NCBI GenBank assembly: GCA_030533445.1
Contig: CM060068.1
Location: forward strand, 16,955,479 to 17,019,478
Reading direction: 5' to 3'
DNA length: 64,000 nucleotides
Source: Cyprinodon diabolis
Lineage: Eukaryota; Chordata; Actinopteri; Cyprinodontiformes; Cyprinodontidae
Both the position numbers and the translations under genes were made by a program. How positions within the stretch are numbered: the first letter of the stretch is position 1; each line of letters begins with the position of its first letter. Below are positions 45,731 to 58,060 of this stretch, in pieces. The notes beneath the pieces were generated by a model. The model was not told where the DNA came from. It was given only the letters and a program-made list of their open reading frames with translations, and ran no database searches.

Positions 45731-46767
45731 GAAGGTGCAATCAGACCAGACATTACTGCAGATACTGCAAGGAGTTCACCATTGTGCATTTCAGATGCAC
45801 AATGTTTTCACTGACACTCCCCCCAGGTAAAAAAAAAATATGGTTGCTGCTTCTTTAGTGCAGGTTTGTGCAGTTAAAATTTGAATTTTTGCTACCTTTG
45901 TATTAAAGATTATTTTTAGGTCATTCAGAGATCAACCATCCCTCCATTAAGCTCAGAGTTTAACCAAAGTGGTTTACTTTTTTAGTGCAGTTTGTGCAAA
46001 TAAAACTGCCATATGTGCCACTTTGGTTTTTATAATCTAATAATTTCTCAATTTGTTACCATCCGAACAGGCGTTACCGCTGCACTTGTTTATGAATATA
46101 AAGTTATTGCATAACGTAATATGGCATTCTTGTGCCATATATTGTAATATGGCATTCTTAATAGTACATCAGCCTCCCAGATTCTTTAATTTGGATCTGA
46201 TGTTACCCCTGGCAACTCCGCAGCATTTTCAGTCAAGATCCCACCAACTCCACTTCACAATAAGGGCTCAGATGAAACATAACATTACAGACTGCTGCTA
46301 TATTGCTCTCCATGCACAACTTTTGAATTGGCTTTGGAGTAACATACATTTTTGGAAAAGCCCCGGAAAAACTGAAAAGGAGTCCACTTTTCTTAATAGC
46401 ATTCCTTATTTCATATTTTATCAACATTATTTTCTCGATAATTCATAATGACTGAAAAAAGCACTTTTTTAATTTCGGTCACAACTACAACTAGTCCCTG
46501 AGTTGTTGCCACGATGGAATTTCCCATGAAAGTTGGGATTTTCAACTTCAGCAGTTATCGCTCCGCTCTTTCTACATCGTGCTTCTAATCAACAACACCT
46601 CAGTACCGTCAAGCAGCATGTGTTGAGAGCGGACAGGTGACAGGTGAGAATGCAGGGCATTTACCTCTGGCCACTTCACAGCTCTTACCAGCATGGTTTC
46701 TATAGTGATACAATGTAAATCCACCGTTCATTCCACAGCACCGCGTTTGGTGTGAATGCACCTTTAC
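45731..46767. mobile_element. Possible eroded hAT-like element
   Basis: The left AAGGTGCAATCAGACCAGAC and the reverse complement of the right end, AAGGTGCATTCACACCAAAC, agree at about 16 of 20 positions. Such AAGGTGCATTCACACC ends are common on fish miniature hAT elements. No flanking 8-bp duplication is visible, so the ends are tentative. The interior includes one arm of an inverted repeat and a short tandem GTAATATGGCATTCTT near 46117 and 46145. Confidence 0.35.
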
Positions 46768-46978
46768 AAATAAACCACACTCAACAAGTAAAGCCTGTCA
46801 TTAATGTAAATTACAATCAAGATACCTTATTAACCAAAATTCCAGCAAACAATACCTCTAACATTTAGTGGATTTACATTGTATCAATATAGAAACCATA
46901 CAGGTAAGGGCAGTGAAATGGTCAGTGATGAATTTCCTGCATTATCACCTCTCACTTGTCTGCTTTCACCACATGCCA
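46616..46978. repeat. Inverted repeat, two arms of about 110 bp
   Basis: The arm 46616-46724 (GCATTTACCTCTGG to GTGATACAATGTAAATCCAC) recurs in reverse at 46868-46978 (GTGGATTTACATTGTATCA to TTCACCACATGCC). Divergence is moderate, with about 143 bp between the arms. It may be two copies of one miniature element in opposite orientation. Confidence 0.75.
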
Positions 46979-47240
46979 TCAGACAGCTGAACTATTGAGA
47001 AAACTCTAAATCATGTCACCGACTCTGCATCACACTGACAACACAAAACCAAAACACTGCATATTTGCTCCATACTGTATATATTTAATGTTCTGTACTT
47101 CCATATCCATGTGTTTTTGGCACCATGTTTTTTGCTGCACTTTAAGGAACGCAAATGTCATGAAAGCCGTACAAAATGAAATTTTGTTTAGTATACACTG
47201 TATAAAAAATGACAATAAAAGTTGTCTAAGTCTCTAAGTC
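46979..47240 (+). repeat. LINE 3' end (CR1/L2/Rex1-like)
   Basis: The sequence starts with CATCAGACAGCTGAACTAT (AIRQLNY, the common C-terminal end of such pol proteins, then TGA). It runs through an AT-rich 3' untranslated part and ends ATGACAATAAAAGTTGTCTA, then AGTCTCTAAGTCT. The second LINE 3' end at about 58970 finishes the same way (TGACAATAAAGGAAGTCTAA then GTCT), as expected for a family that ends in short repeats rather than poly(A). Confidence 0.72.
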
Positions 47241-47244
47241 TGAG

Positions 47245-49158
47245 GATTAACTGAGGCATTGCTTTCATGCATGGCTAAACCGTTTTTGTACCGCCCTGTA
47301 ATATAGAAATGTATAATAAGAATTAAAGTTTTATATATGTTTGAGGGAATTTATATGACAGAATTAAGCATTAAAATGCATCTCCTAGGATGTTGCCTGT
47401 TTCTACCAGAAAGTTTTTGTGTAAGAGAATGTGAAAGAAACATCTCAGCCGAATTTAGTGAATAATCAAACACCCAAAAAAGTTAGAGTTTAGGGGACCA
47501 TTTTGACCAAGTTAACTTTGTTTCATAAAGATTGATTAATCAGCTTGCTGAGTATCTTCATGGAATCTATAATGTGATATTTCAGATGGTTATTTTACAA
47601 ATTCCACCTTTGCTGCCCTTGCAAGTGTTGAAACCTAATTTTTATTGCTTGTTTAACTGTGCTTTTGAGGTCAAACAGACCCAGGTCCAATTAACAAAAG
47701 TGTAAAACAGTTTTGGGATAATGAAAAAGAAAGGAAGTTAAAATGTTTTCCTTGTACCAGACCTAAAGTCTCTGTTACCTCTGGGAATGTTTTATGTAAT
47801 TATGTTTTCAAAGCATTTATTTGATCCTTTACACCACCAAAAGTACAAGCCACAAGAAGTAACTTTATGTAAAAATAATTGTTGAGTGAGCAAGTATTAC
47901 CTTTAAGGCCAACTTCTGTCTTAGAAAGTAATGCACCTAACTACATTCTCTAAGCAAAGTCGCAACCAAAGGAAAGGAAAAATCCCATGGCGCAGGGAGA
48001 ACAAAACAGAAAATAGTGAATGAATCAGGCTTTACTTTTGGTGGAAGCAGGTTGTTTCCATCTAATTGCATTAGTATGTAACCTTCCCCTTCCTGGCTCC
48101 TTTTTGTTGTCTTTGTTAAAAGTTTACGTGGCACTTTTTGCTTTGCAGAGGGCATTCCAACCCACCACAGGACATTTTTGTTCAGCTTGTTTTCCCAAAC
48201 TGAAGCACTCAGTGAAAAACTAAACTAACTAGGAAGCAGATATTACTTACATAGAAACAAATTATATTCAATTCAGTCTTTTCCTCTTAATTTGTTTAGC
48301 AATCTTGATAGTATATTTGTTGATTACTTCCCATTTTGTCCATCTTTTTTGATGCTCCACATTTGAATGATTTATTTTTTAAATAAGTGTAAAGCTGACA
48401 AGCAATATATGTCAACTCATAGTTGCATTGCCAAACTATGTTTACTTCTCAACATACTGCATACGTTATCACACATTCCCTCTTTTCAAAGGTAGTGGGT
48501 TGATTATCACACAGATAGAAAAGCTTAAAATAAATCATATTATAGATTCATATGAAATAACACAACTTTACATATGATTATTGATAATACATGGCGATAT
48601 ACCCTAGTTCTGATTCAGACTCCCAAAAAAAGTGCCATTACTCTGACCACCTTTCATTCATCTCTTTCTGAGGAACACTGACTATAATGTTAAAGAGATT
48701 AAATGTGTTGCAGTGATCTTCATTGGAAATCATTAGGTATGGGCGTAATCCTGAGCATAAGCATTTGGAATAATGGTGCAATTGGAATAAAGTTGCAATA
48801 TGTAAACATGCAAATCAGAATACTGCGATTGGATTAAGCTCAGTAAGTGCTTATAGTCTAGTTTGTGGAGTAAGGGGCAGCAGCTCAAGGCAGCGTAGAA
48901 GTTTAAGCAATATTTATATATATGTTTACAAATATAGGCAGCAATGGACCTTCTTCAGTGGTCTGTCTTGCACTGGATGTGAAGAAGCCTTTGATTTAAG
49001 ACAGAGTTGTTGTTTAACAGTTTCCTAAAGACGATGTTCATGGTTTTCCATATTTGTTATTTGTTTAATCTTAAATAATCTGGCAAAATCAATGAACATG
49101 TTTACAGTGCTGTCCTAAATGGCAATGGGCTTGTTGAAGTAGTTGTACGATTGCATCT
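47245..49158. other. Non-coding intronic stretch
   Basis: No recognisable coding, RNA or repeat features. Confidence 0.5.
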
Positions 49159-49162
49159 TTAA

Positions 49163-50091
49163 AGGAATAGTACACCCAAAACATGATTAGCCTTCATTTT
49201 CTACTCACCCCCATGCTGAACAACACTCTGGAGTACTTTTTTGATATCTCAAATGCATCTGGAGATCTGGGAGGCTTCTTGCTGTCTGCTGACATTCAAA
49301 TAATGGAGGTCTGGGTGCCCGAGGCAGAAAGGTCCATAAAAGTCCACAAAAAATGTGTCATTATTCCTCCAAACTGCTCATCCAATGTATTCCAAGTGTC
49401 CTGAGTGGGTAGCGTCCATAATTTACTCGAAACGAAGTCATTTAGAATGTTTTTAGAGCATAAACAGTAGTGTATAGGATTTCCTAAAAGCGCGCGCCTG
49501 CGAGTTCACGAGCCTACGGAAACCGCGGCAGACCAAACCAGATGAAAGTGCGCATTCAGCTCGGCAAAGAACTCATGCTCTTCCTCAACACTGAAGTCCT
49601 CAGACATTTTTCTTTCGTTGTTTCTTTCTTTGCACAGGTAAACAGCACATTTCTTCTTCTACGCTTGCATTATCAAGAGCAGACGCTGAATGCGCACTTT
49701 CATCTGGTTTGGTCTGCCGCGGTTTCCGTAGGCTCGTGAACTCGCAGGCGCGCGCTTTTAGGAAATCCTATACACTACTGTGTATGTTCTAAAAACATTC
49801 TAAATGACTTCATTTCAAGTAAATTATGGACGCTACCCACTCAGGACACTTGGAATACATTGGACGAGCAGTATGGAGGAATATTGACACGTTTTTTGTG
49901 GACTTTTATGGACCTTTCTGCCTCGGGCACCATAGACCTCCATTATTTGAATGTCAGCAGACAGCAAGAAGCCTCCCAGATCTCCAGATGCATTTGAGAT
50001 ATCAAAAAAGTACTCCAGAGTGTTGTTCAGCATTGGGGTGAGTAGAAAATGAAGGCTAATCATGTTTTGTATACTATTGTGTACTATTCCT
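49163..50091. mobile_element. 929-bp foldback (hairpin) element, TTAA-flanked
   Basis: TTAA stands on both sides (49159-49162 and 50092-50095). The arms 49163-49560 and 49685-50091 are near-identical reverse complements of about 400 bp, separated by a 124-bp loop. Because of this symmetry the same 43-residue open-frame translation appears on both strands at the outer ends; it is not a gene. The inner arm ends (AAAGTGCGCATTCAGC and its reverse) are still well matched. The TTAA plus AGG/CCT ends resemble the other TTAA elements in this window. Confidence 0.9.
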
Positions 50092-50095
50092 TTAA

Positions 50096-50329
50096 TTACA
50101 ATTTATTGGTATGCAAACTATAGGGAGTCCTGACAGCTGCTTGTTTGCTTGGCTAAGGGGAATAAAAATAGTCTCTCTAGGAACTTCATGACGAGGGATG
50201 TCAAAACAGCAGGTCTAGGGTCATTGAGAACTATTTGCTGAGTTTTCATTGGTACCAGAAAAAGGCAGGAAGTTTTCCAAATCAATGGATCTTCTGAATC
50301 AGGCTAAGGTTGAAGAGGGACTGTAGTCC
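50096..50329. other. Spacer
   Basis: Short non-coding stretch between the foldback element and a LINE fragment. Confidence 0.4.
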
Positions 50330-50970
50330 ACGATACCTGCTCTACACAGGCCTTCAGGACATGGGACATGACACCATCTGCAACTTGTTCCTTGATGATA
50401 TCCATTTGTTCAAGTTACCTCCTCACTTGACTTTTAGAGACAACCGTGTGGGAGGGGCAAGGAGCAGGACAACCTCCTGATTTGGTTGAGGGCAAGAACA
50501 TATGTGCAGAATCCATGGCAAGGGGGGAAGATAAAACAGGTGAGGTGTGAGAAGAAAGCTCTGTGTCAAAGAAAGGCAGAATGTCCATTTGACTGTTGAT
50601 CAAAGAGGTGGATGCCAAGCTTGCCCATTAAGTTAACTTTTTGAAGAATGCGTTCAGATCATTTGCTGTGTCCAGACCTCCATCTGTCTTATCCTCCTTC
50701 TGTTTGAACCATGCAATCTTCTTTATCCCTGAAAACACATCTTTGTTATCATTCTGCTGGAGCTTGCTTTTTTAGCTTCTTCCCGTTCTCATCTTTTCTT
50801 GCTCTTATCTTGAGCAAGTTGCGTCTACTGTATATACTCCTTGATACTCCCAGTCTCCCCTCCCTAGGGTGTTTATTTTTGTTTAGCCGTTCCTTTAGAT
50901 CACTGAAGATCCATAATATATTTTGGGGGAAGCAAATTATTCTTCTGATGGGGATGGTGTTATCTTACTA
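50330..50970 (-). pseudogene. LINE ORF2 fragment upstream of the RT domain (Rex1/CR1-like)
   Basis: On the minus strand, about 50955-50740 encodes FPQNILWIFSDLKERLNK, then SRRNLLKIRARKDENGKKLK, followed by decayed sequence near KEDCMVQTEGG. This fits the linker between endonuclease and RT in Rex1/CR1-like LINEs of fish (NNKPWVTKDLKKRLNEK, then KYRKKLE and FKQKEDRTDGG). The remainder to 50330 lies where the start of RT would be but is too worn to align firmly. Confidence 0.6.
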
Positions 50971-53900
50971 GATGTATAAAACTAACTTTCTATGGTTGCT
51001 ATCATTATGCATCATAACAAATATCCAAAAAATGTAAAAATACTGTCAAAAATACTTTTAGCTTGACAGCATACAGTACAACGCCAGAGGTAAAAATAAA
51101 AAAATAAAAAAATCAGACACTAAACTAACCTCTCTTGCTTGCTTCACTTTTTGGAGGAGCTCAAATTAGTTCTTATCCTGTTCAAGACGACCCATTTTAA
51201 TTCTGTATTTTTCTCAACAATTCAATGTAAGCAAGGTTGGAGAGATTATGAGAAAAATGGACTTGCAGTGGTTACAGATCCTAAAACTAAAACTGATTTT
51301 CTAGTGCTAAGGTCAACTGTTTATAACAAGTGATGTCAGAAAGGGTGAGGCATGGTCCAGTACAGCATTTGAGGACACTCATAAACAGATGCCCATGAGT
51401 TAAGAGTATAAGGTTGCCAGGGTTCTAAAGATTAATGGTCTGTTTCATGTCCACCCTTGGTTGAGGCCAACATTAGAGAGCAGGCCACATATTATTTTTG
51501 AAGCTACCCTAGCTAAAATAACAGCTCATGTGTCAGTATATAGCTTCCTCATTCAGGTGATTGACTCTTTTGGCCCTCTACCAGTGGAGTTTAGAGAGAG
51601 AGTATATAAAGGAAACCAAGTGATAAAAAATAAAAAAGGTAATAAAATAAAAAGATTGACCAGCTGCCAGAAATACAAAGAATAATACATAAAAATACTA
51701 AGTAAATGCATACATGTGAAAAAAGAACGATAAACAGAAGAAAAGAGAAACAATCTGACAGGGTACATGAAAAATCTATATATATTTTTTCCTGAATGTT
51801 GCTGAGGAATTATGAATCTATCACTTCAAGGCAATGCCTGCAAGCCGGATGCCTACAACAAATAATTGACTCCCTTCGGCAACAGAGATAGAGGTACAAA
51901 CAATGTTCTGCTTTGCTTTTCCTTTCTGGATTGAGACCAAAATGAAACTTTGGCTTGGTCGACTTGCTCTGACATTTAATAATCTGGAAATAGTGCACAT
52001 AGAAAAGTAAGAAGGTGGATTTTAACAAGGAGACATTAGACTAATATATTTGAAAAGATCAAAACATTGCTGTAAAAATAAGCCAATTTTTAAGCCTCTT
52101 CTAAATCCGAGTCTTTTTTTCAGAGCAATGTAAGTTGATTAAAGACTTCTGAATTTGGTTATTTTGGATGTCCATATTAATTCTATATAAATGCAGACAT
52201 GCACACTCACAAAAAGTATTTTCTTTCAGTCTTTTCTTGTTTAGCTAGAAGGAAAGGCTGTTATCAATATATAACTCTCTTCCAGCTGTCTTCCTGTTCG
52301 TTTTAAGAAAATTAAGCAGAATTTTTTTTATAATTTGCCCTCTGCAAACGTTTTATAATGGTTTTCCTGGGTTTCGATGGACAAAGAATAACATTTGTGC
52401 ATATAAAAATTTGCACAATGCAAAAAGCTAAATATTACTCTTCAGGTGTTGTTTTTGGTTCCATGAAAGGTGACCAAGCTGCCAGACAGGGCAACAGTCT
52501 CACTGTAATTAGTCATCACTGAACGTTAAGATCTAGGATTGCATAGAAGCTGGGAAATGAAATTCTTAACAGTTTATAATTGTGGGTTCTTGTATTTGTT
52601 TAATGAATTAGACATATGTGTTTAGGTTTTTTTTTTAATCCTCACTCCCACCGTAAGCAAGCCACATGAGTTTAAAATTGAGCTCATACGCGGTGATGCA
52701 GAGAGAAAAAAGCCATTAGTGCTCTGCATCTCTTAACAGTATTTATCCCCTGGAGACGAGCAGTAATATTTTCACTTTAGAAAGTCTAGCCTCAAAGATA
52801 GAAGAAAAGAACACAAAAAATTGGACCAGACCACTAATGCTTGGTACATTTGACCTTAAATTTAAATCAGTTAGTATTTCAGCGTATGAAAGTAAATGTA
52901 TGTTTTGCATCCCATAACTAAAATAAGGCATCTCTCAATTTGTATACATATTTGAAAATATCATATGCATATTTGTGCAACTCACTGTACATCAGACAGA
53001 TAGCTAAAGAAAAATATATATGTAAAGAGCTAACTTTCCAGCTCATGTGTTGTTTGTGATTTAAAATTTAATGCTTAGCATTTGCTCAGTTAGGAAATTT
53101 CTACAGGACTGCTAATTATGAAACTCTTTTACTTAGCAGACATAATGGCTTGTTTTTTTATTTCTTCAAAGTCAAGATCAGACAGATTCACCTGAAACTG
53201 AATCGTATAGTTCTTTCAAATTAAATAGTGTACCGCCTTATCATAATTACTGACAGTACTTTTTCATGTATAAAAACCTTAAAAGTTCTCACACACACTT
53301 CAGCATTGTTTCTTACAAATGTAAAGATTATCAAGGCTATAATTCATATCTGAACCTTTTATTTATTATCTAAGATTTTAAAAACTTTGGTAGAATTTGG
53401 GACCCTTGCCAAGCATTTTTGTTATGCTAAAATAATACTACATTATGACTCAAATATTGCTGTTAGGTTCAGTTGACTAAAGACTACAGCTTTGTTTTCA
53501 GCATGAGGTCAAAATGTTTTGGAATGGAAACTGGCAAGTCTGAGGCTAAGCCTATTTTTTTGAAAAAAGGAAGCCCAATCTTTGCTATTTACTGTCTTTT
53601 TTTCTTCCTTTTTTGAAGTGAGGACGCTTGGATACAGAATAACATTCAGCTTTTCCCTTTATTTGCGGTTTCCCATCTACAACTGCTTCATCCATTCAGA
53701 AACTTTACAGGCTCTCTCCATATAGTTCTAGCCACCAGAAGTCCTTTGACTCAGATGAAAAAAAAAAAAAAAAGGAAAAAAAAAGTCTTTATTATGCTGT
53801 TTGGATAGAAAAAATAAATCAATAATCTATTGAATAAATCAACTTCTATCAAATTAATCTACTTCAGTTAATTCATACAAAAAAAGGGGAAATGACAAAT

Positions 53901-53998
53901 GCAACTCTCAGTACGATTTTCTTACTTTATGAATCAGGATGTGATTTGTTGATGCCTCAACGCAGGCTTAGTCTCAGTGCAAACAAATCGCCTATTGA
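50971..53998. other. Non-coding intronic stretch
   Basis: Mostly AT-rich. A segment around 51190-51680 has a gene-like texture (codons for INGLFHVHPWLRPTLESRP near 51434-51490) but I do not recognise it and it has no coherent frame. The rest shows nothing. Confidence 0.4.
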
Positions 53999-54006
53999 TC
54001 CATATA

Positions 54007-55374
54007 CAGTGTTGGGTAAGTTACTTTAAAAATGTAATCCGTTACAGTTACAAGTTACCTTGTTTAAAATGTAATTGTAGTGTAACTTTTTGGATTACTT
54101 TTAAAAAGTAATGTAACTAATTACTTTTGATTACTTTTTGATTACTTTAAGGTTTTAATGAGTATTGACCCATGTTCAACATCTAATTTTTGAGAACTGA
54201 ATGCGAACCTTAAAAAAGCACTAAGCTGAGAGGGAACTGCTGCCAGGCAATCACAGGATGTCCACAAGAAGAGATGCCAGCACCAGGCATGTAAGATTTT
54301 CTCAGACTCCTCTCATCGGGCCAAACTCTTTTCAGTTCCTACCCCAGGCTCTACCATTTACACAGTTTGCAGACTAACACAAGCAGGTTCAGAAACCACT
54401 TCTTTCCTACAGCGGTCACCTTATGAAACTCTAATTTCCCTCCTTGCATACTGCAGGAGGGAAATTAGTGATTCACCTGAATGTGAGTTCTCAGTTTGGT
54501 GTTGGATGTCCTGGACGTTGACAACTGTTTTTTTTTTTGCAAAGCAGACATCTGTACACTTATTTTTTTTATCTGAGGATTGAACAAGTTTCATAATCTC
54601 TGAAGATAAGGCCACGGTGTAGTTAGGACTGCTCTTCTCGCTCTGCTCCTGTCTCCTCCTCCATCCTGTGTTTGTGGCTCTGTGTGTGCCTGTGTCTGTG
54701 TGTGTCATTCTTTGAGTTCCACTGCCGTGCGGATGCGCATGTTTTGGGAGCTACACACAGAAGAGGCAGAATAGAGGCTCATGCGTGAATGTCCAACGAA
54801 TAACTCTGTTGTTTCAAAATAGAAAACCTGGTTTCATTTCTTAGTTATGCACTGGATTTTGTAGAGTTTGTGGACGCTACGTCGCTACTTGATCAAAGCA
54901 ATAACGTCACTACAGGAAAGTTACTTGATAAATAAAGCAGCGACGCTACGGTCAAGCTACTGGAACATGTAGTTAAACTAATAGCTTCGCTACATGTAGC
55001 AGCGCTACTGCCCATCACTGTTTGATGCGCTGCTTGAGCTGAAATAGAACCGTCCACTCGCTTGCTGTTCCTCAAGGAGGCTCCACCAGCACAGGATGGA
55101 TCATCAGAGTGGCAAATATGATAGAGACAAGGAGCCGTAGCCGGAAACGGCGATACAGGGCGCGAAGGAATAAAATATCATTACATATTTCGCAAAGGTT
55201 TTTCTTTATATTTTTTAAAAAATGTAACTAAATTTGTAATTCTTAATATTTTCGGAAGTAACTGTAACTGAATTACATATTTTCTCATTGTAACTGTGAC
55301 GAATTACAGTTACTCTTTTTTTGTAATTAAATTTCGTAACGTCGTTACATGTAATCCGTTACTCCCCAACACTG
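54007..55374. mobile_element. Non-autonomous hAT element, exact ends
   Basis: The exact 8-bp duplication TCCATATA flanks the element (53999-54006 and 55375-55382). The ends CAGTGTTGGGTAAGTTACT and ACTCCCCAACACTG are inverted, with further internal copies of GTAATCCGTTAC near both ends and several TGTAACTG/CAGTTACA motifs, typical of the abundant fish hAT family with CAGTGTTGGG ends. There is no transposase. A second unit (54840-55020, with CTACATGTAGCAGCGCTACT and GCCCATCACTG) resembles the end of another hAT family and may be nested in it. Confidence 0.93.
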
Positions 55375-55382
55375 TCCATATA

Positions 55383-55869
55383 CAGTACTAGTTGTCAAAT
55401 CACCTCTTAGTGGAAGGACTCTGTGTGTCCAGCAGGTTCGTGAAACTTGATTCAGTCCCAGCCCCAAACCAATTGCTTATTTATTCATGTACTACAAGGA
55501 TTAGTGAATAAGCGGACTATCTGGTGCAATCATACTTGGTAAATCACTGTTCGACAGCATTGGTCTGTGTCCACTATGTTGGCTTAGCAAATCTTGAGTT
55601 AGTATGAGCTAACATGTACATTTACCTAATTACTGTACGTCTTTTGAGCACCGGTACTTTAGTAAATTTTTTTTTTTACTTATTACTTTAAATCCAATAC
55701 ATTTGATAGTCAACTATTGTACTTTCTACTCCACTACAAACAGTAGGAAGCTATTTGTTACTTGTTCCTGTTGGTTCAGTTTAGCTTTGTTATCCCCTGT
55801 TGCTTTTTTCTTTCTTGAAATGGAATTGGCCAACTATGTTTCTCTTCCAGCAAGAAGATTTTAAATTTG
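55383..55869. other. Non-coding stretch
   Basis: The piece at about 55640-55780 (GGTACTTTAGTAAAT, then TACTTTCTACTCCACTACA) resembles the interior of fish elements built of ACTCAAGTA motifs, possibly related to 56745-56908. No ends can be fixed. Confidence 0.35.
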
Positions 55870-56130
55870 ATTCCCAGGGTCTGTCTGCATAAAGTTTGCA
55901 TGTTCTCTCACTGCATGCAGGGTTTCTCTCCAGGTAACCCTGCTTCCTCCCACAGACCAAAAACATGATTTTTGAATGTTAATTGGCTTCCCTAAATCCT
56001 TAGGTGAGTGCATGGTTGTATGTCTCTGAAACAGACCATTAATCTTCAGTACCCTGGATGTATGTCAGGTCGTGGACCTGTCCAGGGTGTATCCCGCCTT
56101 TCACCCATAGATTGCTGAAGATCGTGACCC
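55870..56130 (+). repeat. Old teleost interspersed repeat, second copy
   Basis: Phrases GTTTGCATGTTCTCTCACTG, then CTTCCTCCCACAGACCAAAA and GACCTGTCCAGGGTGTATCC are in the reverse sense of the copy at 1-320. Divergence is high. Confidence 0.5.
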
Positions 56131-56744
56131 TGAATATCGTTGGATGTTTCTTCCAAAGTTCAAATTCTATCCTTCAGAACAGTGTTTCCAAAATGTTGTA
56201 GTTCTTTTTTAACACACCTGGATCAAATGGTAGCCCATTAGCCCCATATGCAAAACTTTGACAAACTGAGGAATGACTACCTACCTTCCAGAGAGAACCA
56301 AAACATGCCAGATAGCAGCCCTTAGTACTGAATTTGTAGACTAATTAATTTAGAGATATGCATTAAATTCCACAAATGCATTATCTATAGTCTACAATTT
56401 TTAAAGTTGTTGCCATATGGCCAAATTGTTCAGTAGGATGAGTTCTCGATACAGAGATGTAGTTTCTTTGCAGTAACAGATTCTACTTTAAACCCCTATT
56501 CCACAGAGAAGGCGAGAGGAGAATCCAGACTCTCCTGTTTTCTTTTTGTTTTTAGATAAAAATAATAATAAAATAGCTCTTTTTTGGCATTTTTATCCTG
56601 ACATTTTTTTCCAGGTGGTTTTAATATTTGAAGCAGAGTAGTTCTACATGTTAATAGATCTGGTAGTTTCTGGAAGTTACTGTACAAGGCTCTATGAAAT
56701 TACTCTGAAAATACACAGCAACTCACTAATATTAGAAAATTAAA

Positions 56745-56908
56745 TTTGGACTTTTAAATACTGAAGTAGTTTCGAAAAAAGATTACTTCAGTACTTCTAC
56801 TTGAGTAGATGTTTGACCAAGCAACTTTTGCTTGTAGTTGAGTAAGATTTGACCACAAGTATCAATACTTTTACTCAAATACTCTAGTACTTCCTCAACC
56901 ACTGGCTA
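56745..56908. mobile_element. Right end of a hAT-like miniature element
   Basis: The stretch is rich in AGTACTTCTACTTGAGTAGA and CTCAAATACTCTAGTACT and ends CTTCCTCAACCACTGG, the reverse of the CAGTGGTTGAGGAAGTACT ends seen on a fish hAT family. A matching left end is not found, so the copy is partial. Confidence 0.45.
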
Positions 56909-56909
56909 A

Positions 56910-57779
56910 CTGTTAGGTTGGAGAAACATGGGCAATTCTGTGAGTTACAGAACTCAGATGTACAAATTCCAACCAGCTTAACTTAACTGAGAAATCCTGA
57001 AATAATTTAAAGTGAAAGTGATTCAGTTCAGTTCGTTCAAGCAAATCATTTGTTCATTTGAAAGACTCATTGGGTGACTGACAAAACAGTATTAATTAGT
57101 TTCCAAAAATAAAGTAATTTAATTCCTTAACTGTTAAAAGGTGTACAAAGCAAACAAATTATTAGTGGATTGATAAAAAGGGCTCCATGGCAGTCTGCTA
57201 AACTTCATTTCCTAGAAACGACCAGAAAGCAATTAAAAATAATTAAAACTAGCCCCCTTGCGATGTAGATGGCCAAGACTTTATCACTAATATCAAATTC
57301 TGGATGCAGTAGCAAGGGCGTTCGGGCAAAATAACTTTGCCAAATCAGTGTGCATGCTGTAGTGACTTGTAATGCTGACCCCTGATGAGAACAGACAAAA
57401 TAACTTTAAAGTACATTTCCAAAACTGCAAAAGAATGACAACACGAAAGGACAGCATTATAAAAAACACAACGTATACCATTATTGTTTTCTTTCTCTAT
57501 AGTAACTGACGAAGCATCAGTTTGTATAACATTTCATTAAGCTATCTTCAAACACTTGCATTTTATCCTATTTTATTGTCATTTTACAGTATATATATAT
57601 TTCTGCATGAGATAAAAGAACAAACTGTCTTCAAGTGTACAGGTATCTGGTATATTGCAGTCAGCCTCTCACCATCTGAAGTAGCATGTGTGAACAGGTT
57701 GAGATGAGGTCAAGCACAGTCTTTAGGCCAATGAATGGACCTGTGGTTCTGCCTTATTGCTCTAACAGTGAAGCCTACA
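56910..57779. other. Non-coding intronic stretch
   Basis: No recognisable features. Confidence 0.45.
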
Positions 57780-58050
57780 TAGACACACACATTTATGTGT
57801 TGCTGTATGTAGTACTGTAACGACCATGTGTTGACTTACATTGATTTTCAGTCATTTATAACCCTGACCTAAACCTAACCATTAAGTCTATATTATACTT
57901 ATCTCACAATATCCCTAAACTAAACTCCGTTCAACCATTAGCAGTAAACATAACAATTTGCAAAAATGCTCATGAGGACTAGGAAGATGTCCTCATTTTA
58001 AAACAAGTCTTCATTTTCCTGGCAAAATCGTAAAAATGGTTCTTACTCTA
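57780..58050. repeat. Teleost interspersed repeat (GAGGAC...GTCCTC type)
   Basis: The stretch has CCCTGACCTAAACCTAACC, then CATGAGGACTAGGAAGATGT and GTCCTCATTTTAAAACAAG. These phrases recur in order in a frequent fish repeat. The class is not assigned. Confidence 0.45.
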
Positions 58051-58060
58051 ATGCCATTAC

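Noticed and set aside
49183..50063. Same 43-residue translation on opposite strands, resembling a duplicated small gene.
   Set aside because: It is produced by the two arms of the foldback element and has no known similarity.
51430..51700. Protein-like phrase of possible transposon pol origin.
   Set aside because: No continuous frame and no motif that I can name.
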